From positions 22,743 to 86,742 of the forward strand of contig ARYC01000068.1 of assembly GCA_000711775.1 (NCBI GenBank): a stretch of DNA of 64,000 nucleotides, read 5' to 3'. The DNA is from Oxytricha trifallax (Eukaryota > Ciliophora > Spirotrichea > Sporadotrichida > Oxytrichidae). Made by a program: the position numbers and the translations under genes. Below, one piece after another: positions 34,300-46,700 of this stretch (its first letter is position 1; each line of letters begins with the position of its first letter). The notes beneath the pieces are model-generated. The model saw only the letters and a program-made list of their open reading frames with translations, did not search any database and was not told where the DNA came from.

Positions 34300-36090
34300 A
34301 AATTTGTAAACCTTTTAAACAAAAATTTTAATAATTTAGTTAATATGATGCTTTATTTGCGTCTTCTTTTATAATTTAGGGTTATTATTGATTAAATTAA
34401 TAATTTATTTAATCTGGCTCATCGTTTGATTGTTCTAAAGGTTATTATTTTTCATTTTAATTTAAGTTGAAATTGCTTAAAACCTTGGGAGGTGGAATTA
34501 TTATATACTATCTTTTTATATACTTATAACTGCTCGTTTACTTAACTCCCAGTAAATTTTCTAAGATCCATTTTAATTGGCCACTTTGATCTTTAAAAAT
34601 AATTCTTTAATATCTAAATATGCAATTCACATTTTTTTTGTTAATTTAATAAATGTAAATAAGATTTTTTTAAAAATTTACTCCTTAAAACTTAGTTGGA
34701 ATTTGCAGTTTAATTATAAGGTAAATCATTAAAGCTTTAATTAAATCCATTTATAAGAAAACTTATATCCTCATAATTACATTAGTTTTATGGACTATTG
34801 AAGGAAGTTAAGAGATTTAGATTTTCTTGTGTGTTTTCGATTTTGTTATTGCCTTCATGATTGAATGATAAATTTTAATTTTAATCTTATTCTAATTGAA
34901 AAACAGAGACATCAATTATAGGTTAATTTGCAAAATTTATACCGTTTTGTTATAAATACTTTGAGCACGAAGGCATGTATAAAAATATACTATTGGATAA
35001 TAAATCTTATATTATAAATAAAGCATGGCAGGAATATTTATTGCTGGAAATTACCCGCGGTTAAAGTTCAGTGGCTATAACATATTTTAGTTAGTTAACT
35101 GTATTTTTTGCTATATTAATTAGAGTTAATTTAATTGTGAGGTTTGGTGATTAAAGAGGATAGCTTATAAATAATAAAATTTTTACAATCCTTGACTAAT
35201 TAAAATTAAGTCTTTTAAAAATTAATATATACCAAGCTTGTTTCATAATTTCCATATTAACTTAACCAACTTATCCAACTTTTTTAGGCTGATTTAATTA
35301 TGAGTTTGGTTTTTTATGTCTAGGCACTCTTGATTTGCAAATGATATTTGAGCATTTTTTTTAAACTAACTTGGCTTTGCCTTCTCTGTATTTATATTTG
35401 CAATGTAGCTTGACAATTTAAAAATTAGAGTATTTACTGTATTTAATTAAATTTTAATTAAAATAAGCAAAATTTATGATAATTTGTTTAAAAATTAAGA
35501 ATAAATGACTAATTCTTTGATTAAAGAGGAAATGATTCTTTTTAATAGAATTTATTTATATGTTAACTAAATGAATTTTCCTATGGTAATAATACTCAAG
35601 TGGAAATAAATTATAAAAATTAATTAAAAACTTATCAAAAATTAAACTTTAAATTATATCATTATTTAAATAAGAAAATTGTCTTATCACATATGAATGA
35701 TTGATAAATTAAATAATATATACTTAAATGACAGCAGGTAAGACACGTAAAATAAAAATGAATATTCAACCATTTCTTATAAAAAATTATAACTTTAAAG
35801 AGAATATATCATATTTTATCTAATTATAAAAAAAACAAAACATATCTATTGTAGTAATAATAAAATTAAATAATTAATTTATGACAAGAAACGCAAAAAC
35901 AATCATTGCATATAAAAAGATTAATCCAGGTTATATTGCAAATCCTGTCATTTCTTCATCACTTAAATTTCTGAATTTTCTTAGTAAGGAAACTGTTTTG
36001 TTTGAATTTTTATTTTTGTAATTGGTATCGTCGTTTGTATTCAAACTTTAAGAATTTTTCCATTAGTCGAATTCGATTGAATAATTTTAT
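34300..36090 (-). CDS. Q4: membrane/Cys-motif/Q-N-rich protein
   Basis: On the minus strand, block 1 (about 35880-36085) encodes TNDDTNYKNKNSNKTVSLLR, KFRNLSDEEMTGFAI and a membrane-like stretch GLIFLYAMIVFAFLVIN. The Cys/basic motif region is at about 35260-35400 (CKYKYREGKAKL-like). A long frame without TGA runs from about 34975 to 34650 or beyond: MPSCSKYLQQNGINFANQPI, then HEGNNKIENTQENLNLL and FNQSFNDLPYNQTANSNQV. It is rich in Asn and Gln. The family is unrecognised. The gene lies immediately 3' of gene D on the same strand, in the opposite orientation to Q1-Q3. The C-terminus is undetermined. Confidence 0.6.
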
Positions 36091-36596
36091 ATAAAAAAGA
36101 AAGATGCTTAATTACAAAATTTGGAGAAATATTTTTTTAATTTCCAAAATGAATTTTAAAAATTATTTAAAAATCAATTGAAGACTATTACACTTATTTT
36201 CTGTTGATACTTAGAATTTAAAGAATATGTTAACTAAGTGATTTAACCTTTTTCATTAGCTCAAGTTTATTATTCTAAGAGTACCACTGTAATAGTTGAA
36301 AGTATCTAAATTATGAATAGTTTTACATTGATATCCAATTGAAATTAAAATATATTATAGTATGATGAATAATTTTTTAATTGAATTTCGAATCTGTTCT
36401 GATCAATAGTATATTTAAGAATTATAATTCGATTTCATTTTTATAATTCATTAAAATAAAAAATGTCCAAATGAAATAGATTATACTCCTTTTAATTGAG
36501 GAAATTCAATCAATATTAATTTTGAATGTTAGCTATTAATCATTATTTATTAATAAGTTGATAAATACATTTATGTTTGATTCCTTAATTTAATGA

Positions 36597-38356
36597 TCAA
36601 GGAAGTTTAACAGAATATACTTCTATTTCTAGAACTCTAAAATAATGCCTACCGCCCAAGTAATTTTTTGAATCATCTTTGTCGTATGTATATCCTAGTG
36701 GAAGTTTATAACTGTGGCCTAGATTTGACCAACTACTTTGATTTACATGACCCCATCTATTCAAGCACAGATCACTATTATGTCCAAATTTTATCAGATA
36801 ATCTTTGTTATGTCCGACAGCTTGATTCTAATTTTTCTCAATTTGATGAATGGATCTTTTATTAAGCTGGAATATAAAGGCCTAATCATCTTCTTTGAAT
36901 TTGTTTTCTTAGGTCAATGAGACACTTTTTAATCATTTATAAACAATTCAATCTAAGATTGCATAAATGCCTTTATAGCAAGATAAATTTATTTAATGCT
37001 AACTTAACTTTATTTAATTCATTTATGAAAACTTGTGTACCCTCCAAATGTTTCTCCGCATTCGCTTACCGCAAAAACTATAGTTGGACCCTTATTATCA
37101 CATAATTAATGAAATTTAGGTGCTTCATATCCATCTCTAGACCCTTAATATAATAATTCAAAGGTAGATTTGTTCCAATCTTTCAATTAAAATTAATACA
37201 ATTTGTATTTAATTCATGTATGTACTTATTGTAGAGGTGCTTGATTTTGATAATTCACAGTTAACTAATTCAAAGAAATGCTTATATTGTAATAAATATT
37301 AAAATCGTATATTAATAATTAATAAATTAATAATATATTAATTATAGTATTTGGTATAGTTCTGGGTTTAATTTAAAAATTGATCATAGATTTTAAATTG
37401 CTTTCTGTTAGCAACTTAGAACTCTTATTATTGCTTAAGCTCTTCTTAAGGTTCTTTTTAATTTTTAAGCTTATAATGAGTGATTAAAAGTTTATCGTAG
37501 TCTTAATGTTTTATAAAATCTTTTAACAATAGCTTGGTTTAGTTCACACATTTATAAGAAAAAATATAATAATTATTAAGTTCAGCATCGATACAAAGTC
37601 TATTAAAAAAAGAATTTAATAATTATTTTAGTCATTACCCAGATGAATTTCAATTTGATTGATATAAGAACTATATTTGTTCTTTAAATTAGTGATCATT
37701 ACCAACAATTAAAAAAAATAATCATTTCAAGTTATTTATCTAAGAGTGGACATACAAAATCATGATACTCTTTAAAATTTTAAGGCTTTACGATTTGTAA
37801 GCATCCACCATTATGAGTTAAGTTTGTAAAAATCTTATAAATAAAATTATTTTTTAACAATAAATGATTAACTAATTATAAAGTGATGAAGCTGTGAGCA
37901 TAAGAAGCATACTATTTTATCACATTAGACGCAGTAATATTCTGCGTAATATTCTTTATGCATGTCGCAAACTAATAATTTAAAATACGAACTAATAAAT
38001 AGAAATAACTTTATTAATAATTTAAACTAGCCTGAGCATATCCAAAGATTTAAGTTTATTCATGATTTTCCTGTTTTAGATTGGCTTCTCTGATTTAATA
38101 ATTTCATGCTCTTTATCTATACAACATGCAAAAGTTCCATCCTATTTTTAAACCAATTTATTTTTATAGCATTAAAGGCAAATCTCATCTCCACATTAAT
38201 ATTTATAGAGTAAATAATTACTAAAAATTGTTTTGTAACAATAAGAAGCTAATAGATTATTATTTTATTAAAATTACATTCAAGATTGATTGGTATATGA
38301 GAAGTTAAATTGTATGAATTTGAGCAATTTAGACAATAAAATTAGGAACTTTCCAT
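36597..38356 (-). CDS. Gene D: compact RING-like/B-box/coiled-coil/TLDc protein
   Basis: The most compact array member. The start is the ATG at 38356 (MESSQFYCLNCSNSYN); the stop is the TGA at 36597-36599. RING block 2 about 38040-38200; B-box about 37885-37970 (CDMHKEYYAEYYCVQCD); the next block ends near 37825 (THNGG); coiled coil about 37400-37550; TLDc 37031-37190 (LKDWNKSTFELLYQGSRDGY-like) and 36597-36927. Pointers: ACATT (block 1/2), AAGT, AGTTCA, TTCA and ACTT. The last TLDc block is fully open and ends RVLEIEVYSVKLP. The C-terminus GGRHYFRVLEIE differs from A-C (GEYQFKVLEIE), and D groups with E. Confidence 0.85.
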
Positions 38357-39189
38357 TCTAAAAGTGTTAACAGATCTATAAGAAAAAGAATATTTGTTGC
38401 ACAATATTTTAATTATTATTTTTGATAATAATACATCATTGATTTCAAAATTTGTATACTAGTCTAGTAAAATATAAGAATAGTTTAGATTCCATTTTTC
38501 ATATTTAAAAATGTAATAAGCAAAATCAAAGAGTATTAAATTAAGAGTGTAACTTTGACAAACTCTTATTAGCTAATTTACAATTAAATTTTCTATTTAA
38601 AAAATATAAAATTAAAGTTAAAAAGAAGCTATAGCAATCTCATTTTAAATGATAAAAAATTAAGATTTCTAAATAGAATACAATATAATATAATTTATGT
38701 TTATTTTATCCAAATTTTAAGATACTATAATAAAAAACATACAGTATTAATTAGAAACCATTTTCATTTTACATTGAATTTTTACGAGAATTTTTCAGAG
38801 TTTTGAAATCCTTAAACATTATATATAACCTATAATTAAGTAATAAAGATTATTTCTCTTCAATATTGATCTAGTGTCTCCCTTTTTTCTTATTTTATGC
38901 AATTATAAATTGTTATAAATTTTATTGAAAACGAAAGCTTTTACTTTATTAGTTATTTTATTGCATTGTTAAATTGGATATTTATATGTTATAGAATATA
39001 TTATGAATTAACTTTTTAAATGAGGTTTTATTAAACTATAAATATTCAATACAGATTTAACATATATTTTATTTATATATATTAAATATTTATTTTGTTA
39101 AAAAATACCTTATTTGTAAGTAATGTAAGTGGAATTAATTTGTAATTATAAATATTTTTAAAGTTTATGAAATTATTGAAATAAAATGA
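38357..39189. other. Spacer between gene D and Q5
   Basis: An AT-rich spacer, collinear with 48906-49780 between gene E and Q6, which shows that D plus Q5 and E plus Q6 are a duplicated pair. No coding block. Confidence 0.45.
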
Positions 39190-41310
39190 TTCAGTTATGA
39201 GAACTATCTTTAAACAATTTCAGATATAATTGTTAGAGGATGAAGAAACCTCTTAATTATAATTTTATACTTGTAATTGTTAGTCAGGTTAAATTTAAAC
39301 AGGATGATTTTCTTATAAATAATGTTAAGTAAAATAAACTAATTTTAGAAATTTTGTTAGTCAGTTAATCTATGAGCTTCTTAATAAGGATCATTGAGTA
39401 TATTTTAAGGTATCATAAAAACTGGTTGCCCATACAACTAATGCTAAGGTTGATGCTATGTATTTTATTCTTGATTGAAATTGTTAAGATTTTATGAATT
39501 AGTTGTAACTTCATTTGAAAGTAAATTGTTAGAATTAGTTTGAAATCCATTTAGATCACTTAAATTCTCTTAATTTTATTTATTTTATGGGTCATTGACA
39601 TTATTTTAGGGATTAAAAACTTCATTTTGATTTTCAAAATTGATGTTAGAATTCTAAATTTGTGGTTAGCCTTAGATTTGTTAATCTGATTGCCATAATG
39701 GAACTCCAATTGTTAGTTAATTTTCCGAAATCATTTCATTATTTTATTACTACTAATAAGAGCTTGGAGGCATGCTTATAAAATAAGAAAACTTTATTTT
39801 TAATTATATTTTATAAAAAGAACCATGCTTGCATTATTTAAGGCAGGATTCTATGCCCCATTTAGATTGTATGGTTATTGCATAACTTAGTTACTCTACA
39901 ATATTTACTGAGACATCATTTAAATTTGATTTAACTAATTCGCTTGGTTTACTATAACAACTTTAAATAATATTTTTGTATAGAAAATAAAATAATAAAA
40001 AATAAAACTTGTGTCATAATTTCCATATTTGGTTAACCAACTTATCCATCATTCTTTGCCTAATTTAACATTGAATTTTGTTTTTTATGTCTAGGCACTC
40101 TTACCTTGCAAATGTTGTCTGAACACCTTTTGCAAACTAACTTGGCCTTACCTTCTCTGTATTTATATTTGCAAAACAGCTAGCCAATTTAAAGAATTTA
40201 TAGTAATTTGGTGTATCGTAAAATTAATAATAAAATATATAAATAATTCAAATGTATAGAGAAAAGTTCTCTCCTCTTACATAGAGTTTATTAAGTTAAT
40301 TTAATTAATAAATTCTCATTTTTAAGATGTATTATAAGAAAATTAATTATTCCTATGAATATGGATTTTTAGGTGAATTTTTATTCTAATTATTTTTATA
40401 GTTTAAATATAAATTCATGCTTTACCAAAGTATAAATTTTTAAAGCATTTTTACTAAACTGTTTGTTGGATTATTTCTGATTAAAAATAATTTATAATTT
40501 AAAAGTAATCATTAATATTTAAAAAAGGATTAGAGTTACTTGTTTAAGGATAAAACGCAAAATTATTCTAACAAAAATAGGACTATATTTGTCCAAATAA
40601 ATATAAAATTTTTAATAAAATCACTTTTTTTGTTGTTGCGGTTAACTAAAGAAAATTTTATATGCAAAGAATAATTGCCTATAATACAGCTAAATGCATA
40701 ATTAAAATTATAGTATTATTTTACAAATTATAAACAATATGAGAAATTCTACTTTTTCTCATTTTTTTATAATTTTATCTAATGCATGTTCCCATGATAA
40801 TTTTTTCAATAAAAATAATAAAACATTAATTAAAAAATTTGTTAAAAACAGCAAAAACTATAAATAAATAAAACAACTATCTGAATTTGAATAAAGTATT
40901 TTATTATTTTACTATTTATTTGCTAAATTTAAATTTTTACTTATAATATATATATATAATTTATAAATTAAATATATATCAATACTAAAAATGTGCATAT
41001 TTAACGATATTAGAACTAATTCATTTTAAATTTACAAATATATAACAATTTTTCATATTTTATACAAATACTAAATATTTTTTGAATTTATATAAGTAAT
41101 TATGTTCAATAAATTATATGAAAACACAAACTAGTCCAGCAAATAAATAAAATGGAAGTAAAGCCAACACAGGAAATTCTCCATTATTTTTAGCACCCTT
41201 CAAATTTCTTAACTTCATGGAAACATTTTAATTTGAGTAACTGGTTTCGTTTTCTATGTTTTATTCGTATGAACTTCTTAGATTTTCTTATTCAAATGAA
41301 AATTATATTT
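39190..41310 (-). CDS. Q5: membrane/Cys-motif/Q-N-rich protein
   Basis: Block 1 (about 41150-41305) encodes ENLRSSYEQNIENETSYSNQ, MKLRNLKGAKNNGEF and a membrane-like stretch VLALLPFYLFAGLVCVFI. The Cys/basic motif block is about 40030-40180. A further block (39840-39935) reads VSVNIVEQLSYAITIQSKWG. The Q/N-rich frame is open from about 39774 to 39190: SMPPSSYQQQQNNEMISENQ, LTIGVPLWQSD, FQTNSNNLLSNEVTTNS and LYGQPVFMIPQNILNDPYQE. The frame is uninterrupted here, which makes Q5 the reference for the element inserted in Q6. Function unknown; low-complexity Q/N tails are common in ciliate proteins. Confidence 0.65.
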
Positions 41311-41827
41311 ATAAATAAAATAAAATACATTTTTATTATATAAAATGCCAAATTTTATATAAAGTTATTAAAAATATTATATATCAATTGATAACTTGAA
41401 AAATTCTTAGTTCAGCGCAGATTTAGCATTCATTGTTTCACGATGATTAGAATCCAGGGATGTATCCTCAGGATTGATTGCGTCATTATCAAAAGCTTAA
41501 GATTATTAAATTAAGAGAACTGTTGAAATGGTTGATAGTATATAAAATACGTTGAATTACATTTATACCGTCGAAAAAATAATTATAATTTAAAGTGAAG
41601 AATATTCGATTTCAATTCAATTTCTGTTCTCAGCTAAATAATTTGAATAAATTATTTATAAATTTTATTTTTATAATAGATGAGAATAAGAATGTTTTTG
41701 TTGTTTATATATTTATTGGATGTAGTTTATATGAAAACAAGATTAATATAGCTTCATCGCACATGATTGCATAAGCTCATATTATTATATTTAATATTCT
41801 TTTGCTATAATTGTGGAACTATGTAAC
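41311..41827. other. Spacer between Q5 and TBE-1
   Basis: Collinear with 53060-53560 beside Q6 (shared TTCTGTTCTCAGCTAAATAA and TGTTTTTGTTGTTTATATAT). No gene recognised. Confidence 0.4.
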
Positions 41828-41932
41828 ATTCAAAACCCCAAAACCCCTTAATGAGGTTTATAAGTGCTTTGATTTGTAGGGTATAGTTGGGGTCTTATTG
41901 AGGTTAGTATAGAAATTAGGCCAATTTGCATT

Positions 41933-42995
41933 ATGAGAAATATAAATAAGCGAAATTTAGGGTCTATATATGATGAGAAATATTTAGATTTACTGCTTAA
42001 GCTTAGGTATGGTACGAGTATTAAAATAGACTAAGTCAAATCAGTGCTAAATTATGCAGCTATATCAAAGCTCTTCCACAAGAGTGCCTCAACTGTTAGG
42101 TATAACTGCATGTTAGCTGTTTAGCATTTAAATTCTGGTACTTGAAAACATCCAGTAAAAAATAAAAAGTTCACTTAAACCCATATTGACTACCTCTGTG
42201 ACTCTAAGACTTTAAAGTATTGGGCACATTTTCCACTAGACAAGCGAGTTGTAATGTTTCATCACAGGTTTCTTGACATGCGTATCTCTCTTTAGACTAT
42301 AACCAAAATTTATAGAAGAAATGGTATTACTTTCAAGACAGTCAACAGAATGAAGAGAGTGATTGATTTTACAGTACCATTTTATAGTAATAATTTAAAC
42401 TTTATATATGATTAAGTGCAGAGAGCTATTACTAATAACACCAAGTTCATACACTCTGATGAAGCTGTATTCACTTTCAACACCTTTATTAATAAGTATT
42501 GGTATAAAAAGTATGATAATATAGAAGTATGATTAAAAAGTGAAGGTAGTCACCCATGCAATCTCAGCTGGTATATGTGAAGATTCATTCTTAGAGAGTT
42601 ATGATATTCACCCTCGCTCTATTAAGCGAGAGTAGTATATAGAGTTCCTACACAAGCTCAGAGAGAAGTATAGTAACCAAGAGATCATCCTGTTTGTTGA
42701 TAACCTCTCAGTTCATAAGACTAAGGAGTCTAAGAAAGCTTATGAAGAGCTAAACATAACTCCTGTATACAACGTTCCTTATAGCTCATAATTTAATGGA
42801 ATTGAATTCTACTGGAGTTAAATCAAGACTCACTACAAGAAGCTGCTGCTATATCATCTTATGCATGACTTGCCCATCGATACAGTAGACTTAATTCAAA
42901 GCAGCTGTAAGAGAGTGAGCGTAGATAAGACAACAGTTTGTGCGAGAGAGGGAAGAATGAATGTTTATAAATAAGTTTTAGATTTAAACGAATGA
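41933..42995 (+). pseudogene. TBE-1 transposase (DDE, Tc1/IS630-like), broken
   Basis: It starts MRNINKRNLGSIYDEKYLDL at 41933 and ends at TGA 42993-42995. Catalytic triad candidates are all present: Asp in HSDEAVF (42458-42460), Asp in LFVDNLSVH (42699-42701) and Glu in GIEFYW (42803-42805). It is disabled by an in-frame TGA after LNSGT (about 42145) and a 2-base loss near 42530, where TBE-2 reads IEVYDQKVKV. This enzyme family cuts and moves the element, and TBE transposases are known to take part in genome rearrangement in Oxytricha. This copy cannot make a full protein as read. Confidence 0.88.
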
Positions 42996-43001
42996 ATATA
43001 T

Positions 43002-43778
43002 TCACATATTAAATTAGCCCATAAAGAGGTTTGGCTTCTCTTTCTCCTCCTCTTCTTATGGCTTGCTTGGGCCCATATTTCTTCTCTTAGTGCCAGCTCC
43101 TGCATCTATGTTCATATCATCTGATTTTTAAACATCTTTATAAAGCTTCTTGCTCCTCATGAATTGTCTGCGACTTTCTTTCTCTGTGAACCTTTGCATG
43201 ATCTTTCATAAGATATATACCAGTGCCAGATTTTCCTACAAAGTTATATGTCAAAGCTTACTTGAAAGATAAGAATGCTTCTTAGTTCCTCTAGCTAAGC
43301 TGAGCTTATTAGAAAGCCTTGCTTTTTCTAGTCTTCATGAGAGATAGAATTCTATTGAGCTTCTTCAATGATCTCTCTGAGATAGCTCTCTCTTAAAGTG
43401 CCAAGAACACATAAGAAGAAGCTCCTTTCTGGAAGTTTGTTAGAGTTGTTTCTTGGTATGAAGATAAACTTCCAACTCTTCATCTTTCATCGCATCCTCG
43501 TAGAGATTAGTGACTGAAATCTCAGGGTAGTTAGGAATTTCTATTAGTTTAATCTCTATATTTTTAAAAGTTTTCTTCTCCTCACAAAGTTACTTTCAAG
43601 AATGAAATTTTGGTACCTTCCATCGTTGGAAAAAATAATCCAACTGTATAATATGTTAATAGCCAACAAGTTATCTTACCATGTAAAGTTAGGTATCGAT
43701 ATAGATCTTCCATAATTCTGCTCTTTATATCATTTCTTGAACCTCGACTATTTTCATTTGATCATTGAGTGATTCCAT
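43002..43778 (-). pseudogene. TBE-1 accessory ORF (22-kDa type)
   Basis: It starts MESLNDQMKIVEVQEMIQRA at 43778, contains IPNYPEISVTNLYE and KSGTGIYLMKDHAKVHRERK, and ends in a Glu-rich tail (KPQEEEEKEKPNLFMG) before the TGA at 43002. It is homologous to 58240-59023 in TBE-2. The frame changes at least twice. It lies tail-to-tail with the transposase, six bases apart. Known TBEs carry a 22-kDa ORF of unknown function, and I assign this to it by elimination. Role unknown. Confidence 0.75.
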
Positions 43779-43899
43779 CTTTGTTCCTCTTCCTATAAAT
43801 GAATTTCAAATTATAATTTATAGACTTCTAGATCCTATTATTTAAAATCTTACTATTAAATATGAGCATCTTATAGGAGGTCAACCCTGCAAAGATAAG

Positions 43900-44616
43900 T
43901 GGAGAGAGTTTTCAGAAGCTGTAACAAACTGCAGAGATTGAGCCCCATTTTTATCAATTTAGTTCCATTAAATGTATTTGCAAATGAATACATTATACTG
44001 AGAGAGGCTTAGAAAAAATAGTTTAAAAACTTACTTAGACTCGATGGATTTATTCTTGGGCCTGGTTTTGTTTCATTAAGACTGAAAAAGTTTGAAATGA
44101 CTCTGAGAGAGTATCTCTATCAAAATAGATACCCAGATGATTTAAATGAGATACTGTCAGAAAAGATCAGGGGTGTTTAAGAGCTCCATGAACTTGGGTA
44201 TGTGCATAGAGAATTGAAGCCTGAAAATTTTATGTTGAATTGATTTTAATAGAGCGATAAGATAAGAAATATTAACTTAGGCTAAGGTGCTTGGCACACC
44301 AGGATACTTTCCAATCAGGGAAAAGTGGACTTATGGCTCTGTTTAGTGGGATTTTAAGGCAACAGCAGGCATATTATCAAAGTGCGATATGGAAAATATG
44401 TCTTACTTTAAAACAAAGCACGAAAAATAATCAATAAGTTTGGCTTCTAAACATATATAACAGGAAGATGTCTGCAATGAAATTAAGAAGCTTGTATAGA
44501 TGATAATCGTAAGATCTCCAGCATATCCTAGATAATCATTAGAAGACATACATGAACCATTTTAGAGAGCTAGAATCAAGATGTACCTTAAAGATAAGCA
44601 TATAAAATTTGTTTGA
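43900..44616 (+). pseudogene. TBE-1 kinase-gene remnant
   Basis: It encodes the catalytic loop as LGYVHRELKPENFMLN followed directly by TGA. Further on it reads GTPGYFPIREKWTYGSVQWD and CDMENMSYF, matching the C-lobe of the TBE-2 kinase, and stops at TGA 44614-44616. The catalytic Asp of HRD is replaced by Glu, and the zinc-finger half is absent: sequence matching the divergent promoter side (AGGAGGTCAACC, about 43877) runs straight into kinase sequence. It is non-functional. Confidence 0.8.
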
Positions 44617-44756
44617 ATTAAGCAATCTAAAATTCATTAAATATTTATAAAATTCACATAAAGCCTTCATTTTGTATACTAACCCCAATAAGACCCCTAC
44701 TATCTTAGAAATCAAAGCACTTATAAACCTCATTAAGGGGTTTTGGGGTTTTGAAT

Positions 44757-45060
44757 GTATAAAATTAAATTTAAGTCAACATAATTAAATTTAACCAATA
44801 CAAATTTCTTTTTTATGTTAATATACATCAATTTTGCAATAAAATTTATGCTCTTTAAAACCTATTAATTAGTTAGTAAGCTTTAGTTAATACTTATTAA
44901 ATTGCATGAACATAAATTTGGACATCAAAAAAATATCACGAACATAAATAGTCGAACACTAGATGGGAGATTAACACCAAACTAGGCTAACACAATCACC
45001 TAAAATATTTACGTAAATATTTATGTCTTAACATAATAGTTGGCTATCATTTACCAACTA
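44757..45060. other. AT-rich stretch between elements
   Basis: Contains the short palindrome ATTTACGTAAATATT near 45009. It may include the unresolved left end of the next element. No gene. Confidence 0.35.
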
Positions 45061-45074
45061 TAAAAAAACAAGCA

Positions 45075-45470
45075 TGAAATTCATCAAAGATGTGTTGGCT
45101 TCAAGAAAAGAGGTACAAAAGATAGCAAATATAATTTATGTAAACGTACCTAATTACTCTGAATTAGGAGTCATGAACATATTAAATTATGTCGAAGACG
45201 ACGAAGTAGTTAATAGGTACGTACCTAGGAGTCTATGATGCTCTTAAGGACCTAATTGACAAGCATTTCATTTGTGGAGTCTTAGGAACTCTTAAAAATG
45301 AATGGTTGACATGAATAGTTAAGTCCTAGAAAGCTTAAAGAAATCAAGCAGCTGACGATTAAATAATTGGGGAGACCATTGAAATAAGTTAGGAGTTCCT
45401 TAAAAAGATAAAATTTATTCCACATTTCTTTATTAAGCATATATGAATATTTATGTCTCTATATATCGAA
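45075..45470 (+). pseudogene. TBE accessory-like ORF, diverged
   Basis: It starts MKFIKDVLASRKEVQKIANI and contains VNVPNYSELGVMNI and DDEVVNRYVP. These line up with IPNYPEISVTNL and NDPEVSLYLP of TBE-2. After a frame change, LGVYDALKDLIDKHFICGVL continues the alignment (FFGILATIKG in TBE-2). TGA codons interrupt it. The similarity is low but collinear over more than 80 residues. Confidence 0.6.
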
Positions 45471-45799
45471 AAGGATAAGCTCTCTCATTAATTAAGTAAA
45501 AATTTCTGGGTAAAAATAACGTAAAAAGAGAAAAAGATTCGGAATTATAGGGTATAAAGAAGAACAGAAATAAGGCAACTAATTCAAGTAGAAATAATCA
45601 AATGTGTCCTTCAGAGAAGAAAATGCTATCATGAAGAGTCCTCTAGGGAAACAGCTTTAATTGTATTGATTTTTTAAGACTTAAAAAAATAAAATTTATG
45701 TTAATGTAAAATTAATAAAGTTTAAAATCAAAAACATGTAATTTTAGTTGATTATTACAAAATTTCTGAATATTACCACAATAATTTATGTTAATTTTA

Positions 45800-46690
45800 A
45801 ATATGGATTCCTTCACAATTTATAAGCGTTTTGGGTTTGACAATTTTAAACTAAAGTATAAAAAGTTCTTTCTTATAAACCATTTTTACTCTTGAGAAAA
45901 TGTTTTCAATACAATTAGATTTTTAGGAACACGCTTCATTAAACAATAAAGTCCAACCCTTTTCCTAGACAGATTCTTTCAGTATTTTAGAATGATTAGT
46001 CCTAAAATTATCAAGAAATTTAATTAAGTTCTCCCCTTGTATCTCATATCCAAGTCTTGAAAAACTGAGAGTAAATCATTTGTTTTAATTGATTTCGGCT
46101 ATATTCTAAAACATTCTAGACCATATACTAAGCACTTATTATCACAACTACTGCTAATGTATCTATTTTAATTCCACCTTTTCTTAAAACCTAAAAGATG
46201 TATTTATGAGCCCAAGATCTTTAAGAAATAGTATGGGGCTTAAAATATGTTTCATCTAAATAAACAATATTCAACCCATTTTCTAAAATGTTTTTTTACT
46301 CATTATAAACCCTAATTAAGTCTTATATAATTTATTATTTTTTTAGTTCACTTATGTTGTAGTCTGTTCGAGTTGTCTTGTCTTTTATTCCATTCTTTTT
46401 ATAAAGTTAATACAAAACTAAAGTAGAAATATTTAATTCTGTAAGTTATCTATGAAAGTTTATTGCTCTTTATTACAATGAAAAAAGCATTTGTCATCTA
46501 AGGTAATTTTAGAGATCAAATAATTAAATTGCTCATAAGTTAGTTCTTTATTAGTTTTTCAATAAGTTGCAATGCCTAAGACATTTCTTTTACAGCAGCA
46601 TATATTCTATTATTTTTTGTATAATATTTTTATCAAAATCTCATCAAACAAATAAGTTCGGTTTATTTGATTTATCCCTCATTTCTCTTT
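45800..46690 (-). pseudogene. Tc1/IS630-type transposase, second family
   Basis: On the minus strand the frames show a DDE triad: NIVYLDETYFKPHTIS with RSWAHKY (first Asp), FLDNFRTNHSK (second Asp) and NCIENIFSRVK (Glu). The spacing and the DE, DN and NxIE contexts are those of Tc1/mariner/IS630 enzymes. The N-terminal part (about 46690-46330) reads ELTYEQFNYLISKITLDDK and EQKTRQLEQTTTQ. It is interrupted by TGA and at least two frame changes (for example after FFKTWI). It is clearly distinct from the TBE-1/2 transposases. Confidence 0.75.
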
Positions 46691-46700
46691 TCCATATATA

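Larger units (their letters stand above)
41831..44753. mobile_element. TBE-1: telomere-bearing element, internally deleted
   Basis: A 2,923-bp element. Both ends begin CAAAACCCCAAAACCCC followed by TTAATGAGGTTTATAAGTGC, in inverted repeats of about 78 bp. The C4A4 ends are the mark of Oxytricha-type TBE transposons. It carries a transposase (plus), a TBE accessory ORF (minus) and part of the kinase gene (plus), the same order as TBE-2 but inverted in the window. It lacks about 1.2 kb including the zinc fingers. The flanking triplets are ATT (41828-41830) and AAT (44754-44756). They fit ANT-type targets but are not identical, so one has mutated or the ends were recombined. Confidence 0.92.
45060..46700. 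mobile_element. Diverged TBE-related element without recognisable ends
   Basis: Holds a TBE accessory-type ORF on the plus strand followed tail-to-tail by a DDE transposase on the minus strand, the same relative layout as in TBE-1 and TBE-2. There is no C4A4 terminus and no kinase or zinc-finger gene. I could not find matching inverted repeats, so the limits are approximate. Confidence 0.6.

Noticed and set aside
36668..36920. Two plus-strand frames
   Set aside because: Antisense to the last TLDc block of gene D.
41831..41847. True telomere or macronuclear chromosome end
   Set aside because: The C4A4 tract is only two repeats long, is internal, and is the outer part of a transposon inverted repeat present in opposite orientation at 44737-44753.
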